Assembly (NCBI GenBank): GCA_036376275.1
Contig: DASVAP010000014.1
Location: 1-64,000, forward strand
Direction: 5' to 3'
DNA: 64,000 nt
Origin: JABFRZ01 sp036376275
GTDB taxonomy: Bacteria; Planctomycetota; UBA1135; GCA-002686595
This document shows positions 16,392 through 24,045 of the stretch, piece after piece. A program made the position numbers and the translations under genes. Below the pieces are notes generated by a model. That model ran no database searches, was not told the origin of the DNA, and saw nothing but the letters and a program-made list of their open reading frames with translations. Position 1 is the first letter of the stretch, and every line of letters starts with the position of its first letter.

Positions 16392-16689
16392 TGGGCCGGG
16401 CTGAGGGGTGGGCCATCCCGGGGGGACGGCGTCCGGGCTGTATCGGCCGGGGGCGGCGATCGACTCGATCCGAAAGGAGGGGGGCGGCCGCGCCGGGGGC
16501 CGCTCCCGCGAGGAGGCCGGCGGGGGGGGCCGGAACCGGGGCGGGGCCCGGCCGCGGTCGCCCGCGCGGGAGGGGCGCGCCGGCCTGGGCTCCCGCGCGG
16601 GGGGAGCGGGCGGCGGCCTCCCGGCGCGGCGGCTCTAGAGACCGTGAAGGGAATCGGAAGGCGCGCGAGGGTCGCGCGCTGGGCCGATC
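16392..16689. other. G-rich non-coding gap between gyrB and the MshEN gene
   Basis: About 300 bases with long G runs on the plus strand (around 16490-16620) and no credible gene. On the minus strand a weak -10-like TACAGC lies about 45 bases before the MshEN ATG. The G tracts could form quadruplexes, but no clear function is seen. Confidence 0.5.
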
Positions 16690-16740
16690 CTGAGCCCCCG
16701 GGCCAAGGATGCCTGCGGCATCCGTGGCCCGGCGGCTCAG
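16690..16740 (-). terminator. 24-bp-stem hairpin spanning the gyrB stop codon
   Basis: Positions 16690-16713 and 16717-16740 are inverted copies matching at 22 of 24 positions with a 3-base loop. The gyrB TGA (16739-16737) is inside one arm. There is no T-tract after it, so it is not a classical intrinsic terminator; it may stop transcription by another route or protect the 3' end. Confidence 0.6.
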
Positions 16741-19217
16741 ATGTCGAGGTTGGTCGCCTCGAGCGCGTGGCGCTCGATGTACTCGCGGCGGGGCTCGACG
16801 CCCGTGCTCATCAGGATCGTGAAGATCTCGTCCGCCTGGAACTCGTCCTCGAGGTGCACGCGGTACAGGCGCCGCTGGGCCGGGTCCATGGTCGACTCCC
16901 AGAGCTGGTCCGGGTTCATCTCGCCCAGGCCCTTGTAGCGCTGGACCTCGACCTCGGATCCGGCCGAGCGCCGCAGGGCGGCGGACAGCGCCAGGAGGTC
17001 GTGCACGACCTGCGTGTCCCGGCTCGAGCGCACCTCCCAGTGGCCGCCGCCGCGGAAGGCGAGACCGCGGGTCTCCAGCGCCTGCAGGGTCTCGGCCAGC
17101 TCCGCGCGCTTCGAGACGTGGCTCGTGACCACGTCGGCGTCGTCGCGCGCCACGCTGCTCTCGGGGCCGGTGTGGATCCGCAGCTCGCCGCTGCGTGCGC
17201 CGCGCTTCTCGAGCTCGAGGAAGTCGTGCAGCTCGCGCGCCGTGGCGAAGAAGTGGTCCTGTCCGCGCACGAAGGCCCAGTTCTCCGGCAGGGCGTTGCC
17301 GTCCCAGCCCGCCAGGATTCGCGCCGGCTCGACGCCGGTCCACTTCGGCAGCATCTGGTCGGCCAGGGCCTCGAGCTTGCGCAGCTCGTCGGCCAGCTGG
17401 CGCAGCTCGACCCCGCTCCAGCGGCGCGGCGCGGCCGGGTCCGTCTTGGCCGGGGTCTGCAGCACCTCGAGGTTGCCCAGGCCGTGCTCGACCAGGTACT
17501 GGCGCAGGTCGGCGTCCGAGGCGAGGTAGCGCTCGTCCTTCCTGGTCTTGGCCTTGTAGAGCGGCGGCTGCGCGATGTAGAGGCGCCCGGCCTCGATCAG
17601 CGGGCGCATGTGGCGGAAGAAGAAGGTCAGGAGCAGCGTGCGGATGTGGGAGCCGTCCACGTCCGCGTCGGTCATGATGATCGTCTTGCCGTAGCGCAGC
17701 TTCGTGAGGTCGAACTCCTCGGCGATGCCGCAGCCCAGGGCCTGGATGATCGTGAGGATCTCGCTGTGGGCGAGCATCTTGTCGAGGCGCGCCTTCTCGA
17801 CGTTCAGGATCTTGCCCTTCAGCGGCAGGATCGCCTGGAAGCGCCGGTCGCGGCCCTCCTTGGCCGAGCCACCGGCCGAGTCGCCCTCGACCAGGAACAG
17901 CTCCGACTCCTCGAAGTCGCGGCTCTGGCAGTCGGCCAGCTTGCCGGGCATGGCCCCGCTGGCCAGCGCCGACTTGCGGCGCACGAGGTCGCGCGCCTTG
18001 CGCGCCGCCTCGCGCGCCGCCTGGGCGTTGATCGCCTTCTGGACGATGGTCTTGGCCGGTCCCGGGTTCTCCTCGAGGTAGGCGCCGAAGCACTCGCTCA
18101 CGACCGACTCGACCAGGCCCTGGGCCTCGCGGTTGCCCAGCTTGTCCTTGGTCTGGCCCTCGAACTGCGGCTCGGGCACGGCCAGCGCGAGCACGGCCGT
18201 CAGGCCCTCGCGGAAGTCGTCGCCGCTCGGGACGTCGTCGGCCTCCTTGAGCAGCTTCTGCTGGCGGATGTAGCCGTTGAGCGAGCGCGTCATCGCGGCC
18301 TTGAGGCCGGCCAGGTGCGTGCCGCCGCCGTGGGTGTTGATGTTGTTGACGAAGGTGAACACCGACTCCTGGTAGCTGTCGGTGTACTGCATCGCGCACT
18401 CGATCACGTACTCCTGGCCAGGCTTCTCCAGCGAGGGCACGGCGCGCACGAAGTGCACCACGTCGGGGTGCAGCACCTCCTTGTTCTTGTTGACGTGCTG
18501 CACGAAGGTGCGCAGCCCGTCGGGGAAGGCGAACAGCTCCTGGGCCCCGGTGCGCTCGTCGCGCAGCGCGATCGTCATGCCGCGCGAGCCCATCAGGTAG
18601 GCCGTCTCGCGCAGGCGCTTGCAGACCGTCTCGTACTCGAACTCGGTGGTCGAGAAGATCTTGCCGTCCGGCTTGAAGCGCACGGACGTGCCCGTGTGGT
18701 CGGTGGGACCCAGGACCTTGAGCGCCGTCACCGGGACCCCGCGCTCGAGGCGCATGTGGTGGACCTTGCCCTCGCGGTGCACCTTGACCTCGAGCCACTC
18801 CGCCAGGGCGTTGACGCACGAGAGACCGACGCCGTGCAGGCCGCCCGAGACCTTGTAGCTGTTCTTGTCGAACTTCCCGCCGGCGTGCAGGCGCGTGAGC
18901 ACGATCTCGACCGCCGGCAGGCCCTCGGTCGGGTGGTTCTCGACCGGGATGCCGCGGCCGTCGTCCTCGACCTCGACCGAGCCGTCGGAGTGGATCACGA
19001 CGTCGATCTTGCGCGCGTGCCCGGCCAGGGCCTCGTCCACGGAGTTGTCGACCACCTCCCAGATGAGGTGGTGCAGGCCGCGCACGTCGGTGTCGCCGAT
19101 GTACATGGCCGGGCGGATGCGCACGGCCTCGAGGCCCTCGAGGACGGTGATCGCGCCGGCGCCGTACTCGCTGCCGCGCGTGGCCTGGATCGGGGTGTCG
19201 CTGGGATCGACGCTCAT
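16737..19217 (-). CDS. gyrB: DNA gyrase subunit B
   Basis: 826 residues. It is the ATPase and TOPRIM subunit of gyrase, which introduces negative supercoils. Visible motifs are EVVDNSVDEAL (ATP-Mg Asn and Glu), DDGRGIPV, HAGGKFDKNSYKVSGGLHGVG, the TOPRIM ELFLVEGDSAGGSA and IMTDADVDGSHI, and the C-terminal QRYKGLGEMNPDQLWE. The length and the segment after YLASDADLRQYL show the insertion of about 160 residues found in many Gram-negative GyrB proteins. It starts eight bases after dciA and ends the dnaN-dciA-gyrB operon. recF, often found between dnaN and gyrB, is absent. Confidence 0.97.
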   Translation of the reverse strand: MSVDPSDTPIQATRGSEYGAGAITVLEGLEAVRIRPAMYIGDTDVRGLHHLIWEVVDNSVDEALAGHARKIDVVIHSDGSVEVEDDGRGIPVENHPTEGLPAVEIVLTRLHAGGKFDKNSYKVSGGLHGVGLSCVNALAEWLEVKVHREGKVHHMRLERGVPVTALKVLGPTDHTGTSVRFKPDGKIFSTTEFEYETVCKRLRETAYLMGSRGMTIALRDERTGAQELFAFPDGLRTFVQHVNKNKEVLHPDVVHFVRAVPSLEKPGQEYVIECAMQYTDSYQESVFTFVNNINTHGGGTHLAGLKAAMTRSLNGYIRQQKLLKEADDVPSGDDFREGLTAVLALAVPEPQFEGQTKDKLGNREAQGLVESVVSECFGAYLEENPGPAKTIVQKAINAQAAREAARKARDLVRRKSALASGAMPGKLADCQSRDFEESELFLVEGDSAGGSAKEGRDRRFQAILPLKGKILNVEKARLDKMLAHSEILTIIQALGCGIAEEFDLTKLRYGKTIIMTDADVDGSHIRTLLLTFFFRHMRPLIEAGRLYIAQPPLYKAKTRKDERYLASDADLRQYLVEHGLGNLEVLQTPAKTDPAAPRRWSGVELRQLADELRKLEALADQMLPKWTGVEPARILAGWDGNALPENWAFVRGQDHFFATARELHDFLELEKRGARSGELRIHTGPESSVARDDADVVTSHVSKRAELAETLQALETRGLAFRGGGHWEVRSSRDTQVVHDLLALSAALRRSAGSEVEVQRYKGLGEMNPDQLWESTMDPAQRRLYRVHLEDEFQADEIFTILMSTGVEPRREYIERHALEATNLDI

Positions 19218-19224
19218 GGTGGAA

Positions 19225-19539
19225 TCAGCTCTTCAGCTTGAAGACGACCTTGTGGATGGACGGCTCGCCGAGCAACGTGTTGGCGCGGACGCGCAGGCCC
19301 TCGCCGTGGTAGCTCTTGAGCTCGGCTAGGTAGGCCGAGCCCGCGACCTCGACCGTGAGCTGGCCGGCGCGGAAGGCCACCGGGACGGCGTGGGGTGCCC
19401 AGTCCGCGCCGGCGGCCTCGGTCCAGGCGCGGAGGACGCGCTCGTCGGCCCGCGGGCGGCGCAGGCCTCCCTGGGCCAGGAACTGGCGGATCGCATTCGC
19501 GATGGGCAGGGGCCCGTGCTTTTCCGGCGGCGAGCTCAG
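19225..19539 (-). CDS. dciA: DciA-type (DUF721) replication helicase loader, probable CTG start
   Basis: 104 residues if started at CTG 19539. The DUF721 core reads PLPIANAIRQFLAQ, VLRAWTEAAGADWAPHAVPV, AFRAGQLTVEVAGSAYLAELKSY. DciA helps load the DnaB helicase at the origin in bacteria without DnaC or DnaI, and genes of this family often lie in the dnaA-gyrB neighbourhood. No ATG, GTG or TTG exists near the proper N-terminus. The CTG overlaps the dnaN stop in a CTGA arrangement, equivalent to the common ATGA coupling. A start far inside dnaN (19695) would add a low-quality 52-residue extension and is unlikely. Confidence 0.85.
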   Translation of the reverse strand: MSSPPEKHGPLPIANAIRQFLAQGGLRRPRADERVLRAWTEAAGADWAPHAVPVAFRAGQLTVEVAGSAYLAELKSYHGEGLRVRANTLLGEPSIHKVVFKLKS

Positions 19540-20639
19540 GTGTCGATCGTGATCGGCATCACGACGTAGATGTAGTTCTCGCCGAGCGTGAACTTGCCGG
19601 GGTTGTTCTTCTCGTTGTACTCGAAGCGCACCGTCGGCAGCTCGCAGTTCTTGAGCCCGTCGATGAGGTAGTCCGGGTTGAAGGCGATGTCGCACGGGGT
19701 GCCCTCGAAGCGCACTTCGAGCTGCGCCTCGGCCTGGCCCATGGCGGCCGAGCGGCCGTGGATCGTCACGCGGTCCTTCTGGATCGACAGCTTCACCGCG
19801 CGCGTGTCGGCGCTGGTCACGTTGGCGACCAGCTTGAGCTTCTGGTGCAGGGTGTGCGTGTCGGCCTCGAAGGCGTTGGCGGTCGAGGCCGGGATGACCG
19901 CGGCGTAGCGCGGGAACTCGCCGTCGATCAGGCGCGCGTAGACCTCGGCCTTGCTCGTGCGCAGGCCGAACTGGCTCTCGCCGAAGTGGATGCGCACGAT
20001 CTCGGTCGGGTCGTCCATGACCTTGCAGAAGAGCTGCATGCCCTTGGTCGGCACGATCGCGCGCTTGGCGGCGGGCGTGCGCTCCTCGGCCGGGGCCCGC
20101 GCCAGGACCAGCCGGCGTCCGTCGGTCGCGACCATGCGCAGCTCGTCGCCCTCCAGCTCGGTCAGGATGCCGTGCATCGCGTAACGCCCGGCCTCGCGAG
20201 CGGCCGCGAAACCCGTGCAGCTCACCAGGCGCGCGAAGCGCCCGCTCTGCACCGGCAGCGAGCCCTCCTCGGCGAAGCGCGACACGACCGGGTACTCGTC
20301 CGGGTCGACGGTGGTGAGCTCGCAGCGCTCGCCCGTCGCGCCCTCGATCAGGAAGCCGTCGCCCTTGGTGCGCAGGCGCACCGTGTCGCCCGAGAGGTCG
20401 CGCACGAAGTCGGCCGTCACGCGCGCCGGGACGAGCGCCGTGCCGGGCTCCTCGACCTTGACCTCGCCGACCCGGAAGCGCACGGCCACGTCCAGGTCGG
20501 TGCCGACCAGCTCGAGCACGTCGTCGCTGGCGACCAGGTAGACGTTCTCGATCGCCGGACGGGTGCTCTTGAGCGGGATGACGCTGGTGACGACGTTCAG
20601 GCCTTCGCGCAGGCGTTCGCGATCGCAGAGGACTTTCAT
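19536..20639 (-). CDS. dnaN: DNA polymerase III sliding clamp (beta subunit)
   Basis: 367 residues, the normal length. It forms the ring clamp that tethers polymerase III. Features include the N-terminus MKVLCDRERLREGLNVVTSVIP, LVGTDLDVAVRF, the central ILTELEGDELRMVATDGRRL (typical of the second clamp domain) and the C-terminal YIYVVMPITI, which matches the conserved VxPM-like end. It lies downstream of dnaA across a 515-bp gap and overlaps dciA by four bases. Confidence 0.97.
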   Translation of the reverse strand: MKVLCDRERLREGLNVVTSVIPLKSTRPAIENVYLVASDDVLELVGTDLDVAVRFRVGEVKVEEPGTALVPARVTADFVRDLSGDTVRLRTKGDGFLIEGATGERCELTTVDPDEYPVVSRFAEEGSLPVQSGRFARLVSCTGFAAAREAGRYAMHGILTELEGDELRMVATDGRRLVLARAPAEERTPAAKRAIVPTKGMQLFCKVMDDPTEIVRIHFGESQFGLRTSKAEVYARLIDGEFPRYAAVIPASTANAFEADTHTLHQKLKLVANVTSADTRAVKLSIQKDRVTIHGRSAAMGQAEAQLEVRFEGTPCDIAFNPDYLIDGLKNCELPTVRFEYNEKNNPGKFTLGENYIYVVMPITIDT

Positions 20640-21154
20640 GCGGGAGGGCGCGGGATCCGGAGGTGTGGGGGCGCGGGTGCGCGGATCGGTTCAGGTGTTA
20701 AGAGAGAAGAGAATCTTCGTCGTAGTCATAGAGGGCACGCACGCCTGTGGAGAGCGCGAACCCCGAGCGGCGGAGATCCCTGCGAGCGCAGGAGTTAGAC
20801 CGCGCTCGCGCGATCGAGTCGGGCTGCGGAGGAGCGTGGATGGAGCGCGGAGGGAGCACACGTTGCTCCACGGCTCTCCACGCGGCGCGTGCCGGCGGAG
20901 GAGACGGTCTGCGGAAGGCTCTGGAAGACCGCTCGGTACTCCACGCGTCTTCAAGCGCGAGTCCACGGCTCGTCCACGCTCCGGGACGCTGCGGTGGGAG
21001 CCCGTGAGGGGCCCGAGAATGGGGCTTCGGACGCGCATCCGTGGCTCGAATGGTACCAGAGGGAAGGGCCGGAATCGCCGGCGTGGAGGGGCTGGAAGTG
21101 GGCCTCGGCGCGGGCCGGAGCGAGGGGGTCGGGGGGCCGGGTCGCGCGGCCGGT
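20640..21154. other. dnaA-dnaN intergenic region, candidate replication origin
   Basis: 515 bases without a gene. It holds at least seven copies of a DnaA-box-like core TCCAC(G/A) in either orientation: TGTGGAGAG 20746-20754, CGTGGATGG 20835-20843, and TCCACG at 20867, 20877, 20940, 20962 and 20973. All differ from TTATCCACA by two or more bases. The least GC-rich stretch (20695-20732, TTAAGAGAGAAGAGAATC and onward) lies next to dnaN and could be the unwinding element. The position between dnaA and dnaN supports oriC; the weak boxes argue for caution. Confidence 0.5.
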
Positions 21155-22651
21155 TCAGGGGGCGTCGGAGCCCTGCAGCTCCAGCAGGAGCTCGGTCACC
21201 GTGGCGCGCAGGGCCTCGTCCTCGCGCGTCAGCCGGCCGACCTTCTCGATCGCGTACAGGACGGTCGAGTGGTCGCGCCCGCCGAAGTAGTGGCCGATCT
21301 CCTCGAGCGACATGCGCGTCACGCGCCGGGCCAGGTACATGCCGACCTGGCGCGGGACGACGATGGCGTTCGTGCGCCGGCGCGATTGCAGGTCGGAGAG
21401 CTTGACCCCGAAGCGGGCCGTGACGATGCGCAGGATGTCGTCGATGGTCGGCTGGCCGCGCTGCACGGTGAACAGCTCGCGCAGGCACTGGCGCGCGAGC
21501 TGCAGCGAGAGCTCCTGCCCGGAGAGCCCGGCGAAGCCCAGCAGCTTGTTCACGGCGCCCTCCAGCTCGCGCACGTTGGTCTCGATGCGCTCCGCCAGGA
21601 AGCGCGCCAGCTCGTCCGGCAGCTCGCGCCCACGCTCGCGGCTCTTGCGCTTCAGGATCGCGACGCGCGTCTCGTAGCAGGGCGTCTCCAGGCGCGTCAC
21701 CAGGCCCCAGGAGAAGCGCGAGACCAGGCGCTCCTGCAGGGTCGGGATCTCGATCGGAGGGCTGTCGGAGGACAGCACGATCTGGGCCCCGGCGTTGTAG
21801 AGCGTGTTGAAGGTGTGGAAGAACTCCTCCTGGGTCTTCTCCTTGTTCGCCAGCAGGTGGATGTCGTCCACCACCAGCACGTTCACGTTGCGGTACTTGT
21901 CCCGGAACTTGGCCAGGTTCCCGGTCTCGAGCGCGGCGATGAAGTGGTTGACGAAGGTCTCGCAGGAGAGATAGAGGATGCGCGCCGCCGGGGAGCGCTC
22001 GAGCACGCTGTGGCAGAGGCTCTGCATCAGGTGCGTCTTGCCGAGCCCGGAGCTGCCGTGGATGAAGAGCGGGTTGTAGGTCTTGCCCGGCTGCTCGGCC
22101 ACGCCGACGCAGGCCGCGTGGGCGAAGCGGTTGCACGGTCCGACCACGAAGTTGTCGAACCGATAGTAGGGGTTCAGCGTGACGTCGCTGCCCCCGAGGA
22201 GCTTGCCCGGCTCGGTCGGCGGCGCGCCCGCGGGAGCCGGGAGCGCGGAGCGCGCGGCGGGCGCGGGACGGGCCGGCGCGGCCGCCTCGACCGGGCGCGG
22301 CGGGGCCAGGGCGGCGACGCGCTCGGGGTCGACCACGATCTGGATCGCGCGCGGCGTCCCGATGGCCTTCTCGGCCGCGGACGCGAGCTCGTCCTTGTAG
22401 TAGTCGAGCAGCCAGTCGCGCGCGAAGCCGTTGTGGACCGCGAGCGTCAGGGTCGCCTCGTCGGCCGCGATCAGGGCGACGCGCCGGAACCAGGTCTCGA
22501 ACTGCTCGCGACGGATGCTGGCCCCGAGGACGTCCAGCACGAGCTGCCAGATCTCCTGCAGGGCCGCCGACCCGGCGGAGGAGCCACCGGGCGCGCGCGG
22601 CAGACCCGCGTCATCGGACGGCAGCGGAACGGCGCTGTCCAATGTCGGCAT
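21155..22651 (-). CDS. dnaA: chromosomal replication initiator protein DnaA
   Basis: 498 residues. DnaA binds DnaA boxes, oligomerises with ATP and opens the origin. Domain I (IWQLVLDVLGASIRREQFETWF) is followed by a Pro/Ala-rich linker (about residues 115-150). The AAA+ domain has Walker A GSSGLGKTHLM, Walker B VLVVDDIHLL and the initiator Arg region. The C-terminal DNA-binding signature is GHYFGGRDHSTVLYAIEKV. A -10-like TACAAG lies nine bases before the ATG, so the message may be leaderless. Confidence 0.97.
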   Translation of the reverse strand: MPTLDSAVPLPSDDAGLPRAPGGSSAGSAALQEIWQLVLDVLGASIRREQFETWFRRVALIAADEATLTLAVHNGFARDWLLDYYKDELASAAEKAIGTPRAIQIVVDPERVAALAPPRPVEAAAPARPAPAARSALPAPAGAPPTEPGKLLGGSDVTLNPYYRFDNFVVGPCNRFAHAACVGVAEQPGKTYNPLFIHGSSGLGKTHLMQSLCHSVLERSPAARILYLSCETFVNHFIAALETGNLAKFRDKYRNVNVLVVDDIHLLANKEKTQEEFFHTFNTLYNAGAQIVLSSDSPPIEIPTLQERLVSRFSWGLVTRLETPCYETRVAILKRKSRERGRELPDELARFLAERIETNVRELEGAVNKLLGFAGLSGQELSLQLARQCLRELFTVQRGQPTIDDILRIVTARFGVKLSDLQSRRRTNAIVVPRQVGMYLARRVTRMSLEEIGHYFGGRDHSTVLYAIEKVGRLTREDEALRATVTELLLELQGSDAP

Positions 22652-22660
22652 GCGGCTCTA

Positions 22661-22666
22661 CTTGTA
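22661..22666 (-). promoter_or_regulatory. -10-like TACAAG before dnaA
   Basis: TACAAG on the minus strand ends nine bases before the dnaA ATG. There is no Shine-Dalgarno sequence between them. The upstream gap (22667-22899) also holds a perfect 10-bp palindrome TTGTCGACAA at 22854-22863, a possible regulator site. Confidence 0.35.
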
Positions 22667-22792
22667 CCCCCCGGAGAGTGGCCGAACGGAACGACGACGG
22701 TGGCGGTGAAGGACGGTGACGGAGCGGACGCGAGCTTCAGGAGCCGGCGCCCCGTGGCGGCGGTCGCCTCCCGCGCGAAGCGCGCGCGTGCA

Positions 22793-22818
22793 CGCGCCCT
22801 CGTGCTCGAGAGGGCGCG
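22793..22818 (-). terminator. 9-bp-stem hairpin between the cysteine desulfurase gene and dnaA
   Basis: CGCGCCCTC (22793-22801) and GAGGGCGCG (22810-22818) pair perfectly around an 8-base loop. It lies about 80 bases past the desulfurase stop and about 140 bases upstream of dnaA. There is no T-tract. It may end the parA-bshA-desulfurase transcript. Confidence 0.4.
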
Positions 22819-22899
22819 CATTACACGGCCGAGGTAGCGAGCGGTCAATCCGGTTGTCGACAAACTTCCGCGCGTCGTCCGCAACCGCGCGCCGCCGCC

Positions 22900-24045
22900 T
22901 CAGGTTGCGCGCAACGCGGCGAACTCGTCGTGGAAGATCGCCGCGGCTCGCTTGCAATCCGCGTGCGTCGTGTTCCATCCCAGCGAGAGCCGCACGGCCG
23001 AGCGCGCCGCGTCGCGCGCGAGCCCGAGCGCGAGCAGCACGTGCGAGGGCTCGATCGAGCCGCTGGCGCAGGCCGAGCCCGCGCTCACCTCCAGGCCTGC
23101 GAGGTCCAGCCGCGTGACCAGCACCTTGCCGTCCGTGCCCGGCAGCAGCACGCACAGCGTGTTGGGCAGCCGCCTGGACGCGAGCGGCGGACCCACGAGC
23201 CGCGCGCCGGGCACGGCTGCGGCGAGCTCGTCCCACAGCCCGCGTGCCAGGGCGAGGAGCCGCGGCGCCTCCTCCGGCTGCGCGCGCACGGCGAGCTCGA
23301 CCGCCAGCGCCGCCGCCGCCACCGCCGGCACGTTCTCGGTCCCGGGCCGCAGCCCGAGCTCCTGGCCGCCACCGAAGCACAGCGGCGCGAGGGCCAGCCC
23401 ACGGCGGCGCCACAGGATGCCCACTCCGGGCGGCCCACCCAGCTTGTGGGCCGAGAAGGTCGCCAGGTCCGCGCCCCACTCGGCCAGGCGCACCGGCAGG
23501 CGTCCCAGGGCCTGCACCGCATCCACGTGCACGCGCGGGCGCGGCTCGGGCAGGGCGGCGACGAGGCGCGCGAGGTCCGGGGCCGTGCCGGTCTCGTTGT
23601 TGGCGGCGGACAGCGACAGGAGCCCCACCGGGGTGCTGGCGACGGCGGCGCGCAGCTTCGCGGGCTCGAGCTCCCCGTGCTCGTCACAGGGCACGTGCAC
23701 GACCGCGTGGCCGGCCTCGGCCCATGCGCGCGCCGGTTCGAGCACGGAGGAGTGCTCGGTCCGCGGCAGCACGAGCCCCGGCGCGGTGCCGGCCGCCCGC
23801 AGGCTGCCGAGCAGGGCCAGGTTGTTGGCCTCGGTCGCTCCCGATGTGAAGAAGATCTCCTCCTCGTGGACTCCCAGTGCTGCGGCGACGCGCGCCCGGG
23901 CGTCGTCCACGAGCGCGCGCGCACGGCGGCCCGGGGCGTGCAGGCTGGAGGCGTTGCCGAGGCGCTCGCCGGAGACCGCGAGCCAGCGCTCGCGCACCTC
24001 GGGCCGCAGGGGCGAGGTCGAGTTGTGGTCGAGGTAGACGCGCAT
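22900..24045 (-). CDS. cysteine desulfurase (NifS/IscS family)
   Basis: 381 residues. It is a PLP enzyme that removes sulfur from cysteine as an enzyme-bound persulfide. It begins RVYLDHNSTSPLRPEVRE, with TSGATEANNLALLGS, HVDAVQALGRLPVRL, the PLP lysine in FSAHKLGGPPGVG, and the active Cys in the loop VSAGSACASGSIEPSHVL, typical of IscS-type enzymes. The ATG at 24045 overlaps the bshA stop (TGATG). Being translated with bshA suggests a link between cysteine use, Fe-S or tRNA thiolation and the bacillithiol pool. No iscU or mnmA follows. Confidence 0.93.
   Translation of the reverse strand: MRVYLDHNSTSPLRPEVRERWLAVSGERLGNASSLHAPGRRARALVDDARARVAAALGVHEEEIFFTSGATEANNLALLGSLRAAGTAPGLVLPRTEHSSVLEPARAWAEAGHAVVHVPCDEHGELEPAKLRAAVASTPVGLLSLSAANNETGTAPDLARLVAALPEPRPRVHVDAVQALGRLPVRLAEWGADLATFSAHKLGGPPGVGILWRRRGLALAPLCFGGGQELGLRPGTENVPAVAAAALAVELAVRAQPEEAPRLLALARGLWDELAAAVPGARLVGPPLASRRLPNTLCVLLPGTDGKVLVTRLDLAGLEVSAGSACASGSIEPSHVLLALGLARDAARSAVRLSLGWNTTHADCKRAAAIFHDEFAALRAT

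Noticed and set aside
16480..16625. G-rich gap as a gene or structured RNA
   Set aside because: Short frames there are low-complexity Gly/Arg/Ala and no consistent stem was found apart from the hairpin at 16690.
15588..19241. 1217-codon open frame on the plus strand
   Set aside because: Antisense to gyrB and the MshEN gene; low-complexity translation and no start signals.
19225..19695. dciA starting 156 bases inside dnaN
   Set aside because: The added 52 residues are an out-of-frame reading of dnaN without similarity to DUF721 proteins.
22652..22899. rpmH or rnpA beside dnaA
   Set aside because: The region was read on both strands; no short basic ORF like ribosomal protein L34 is present.
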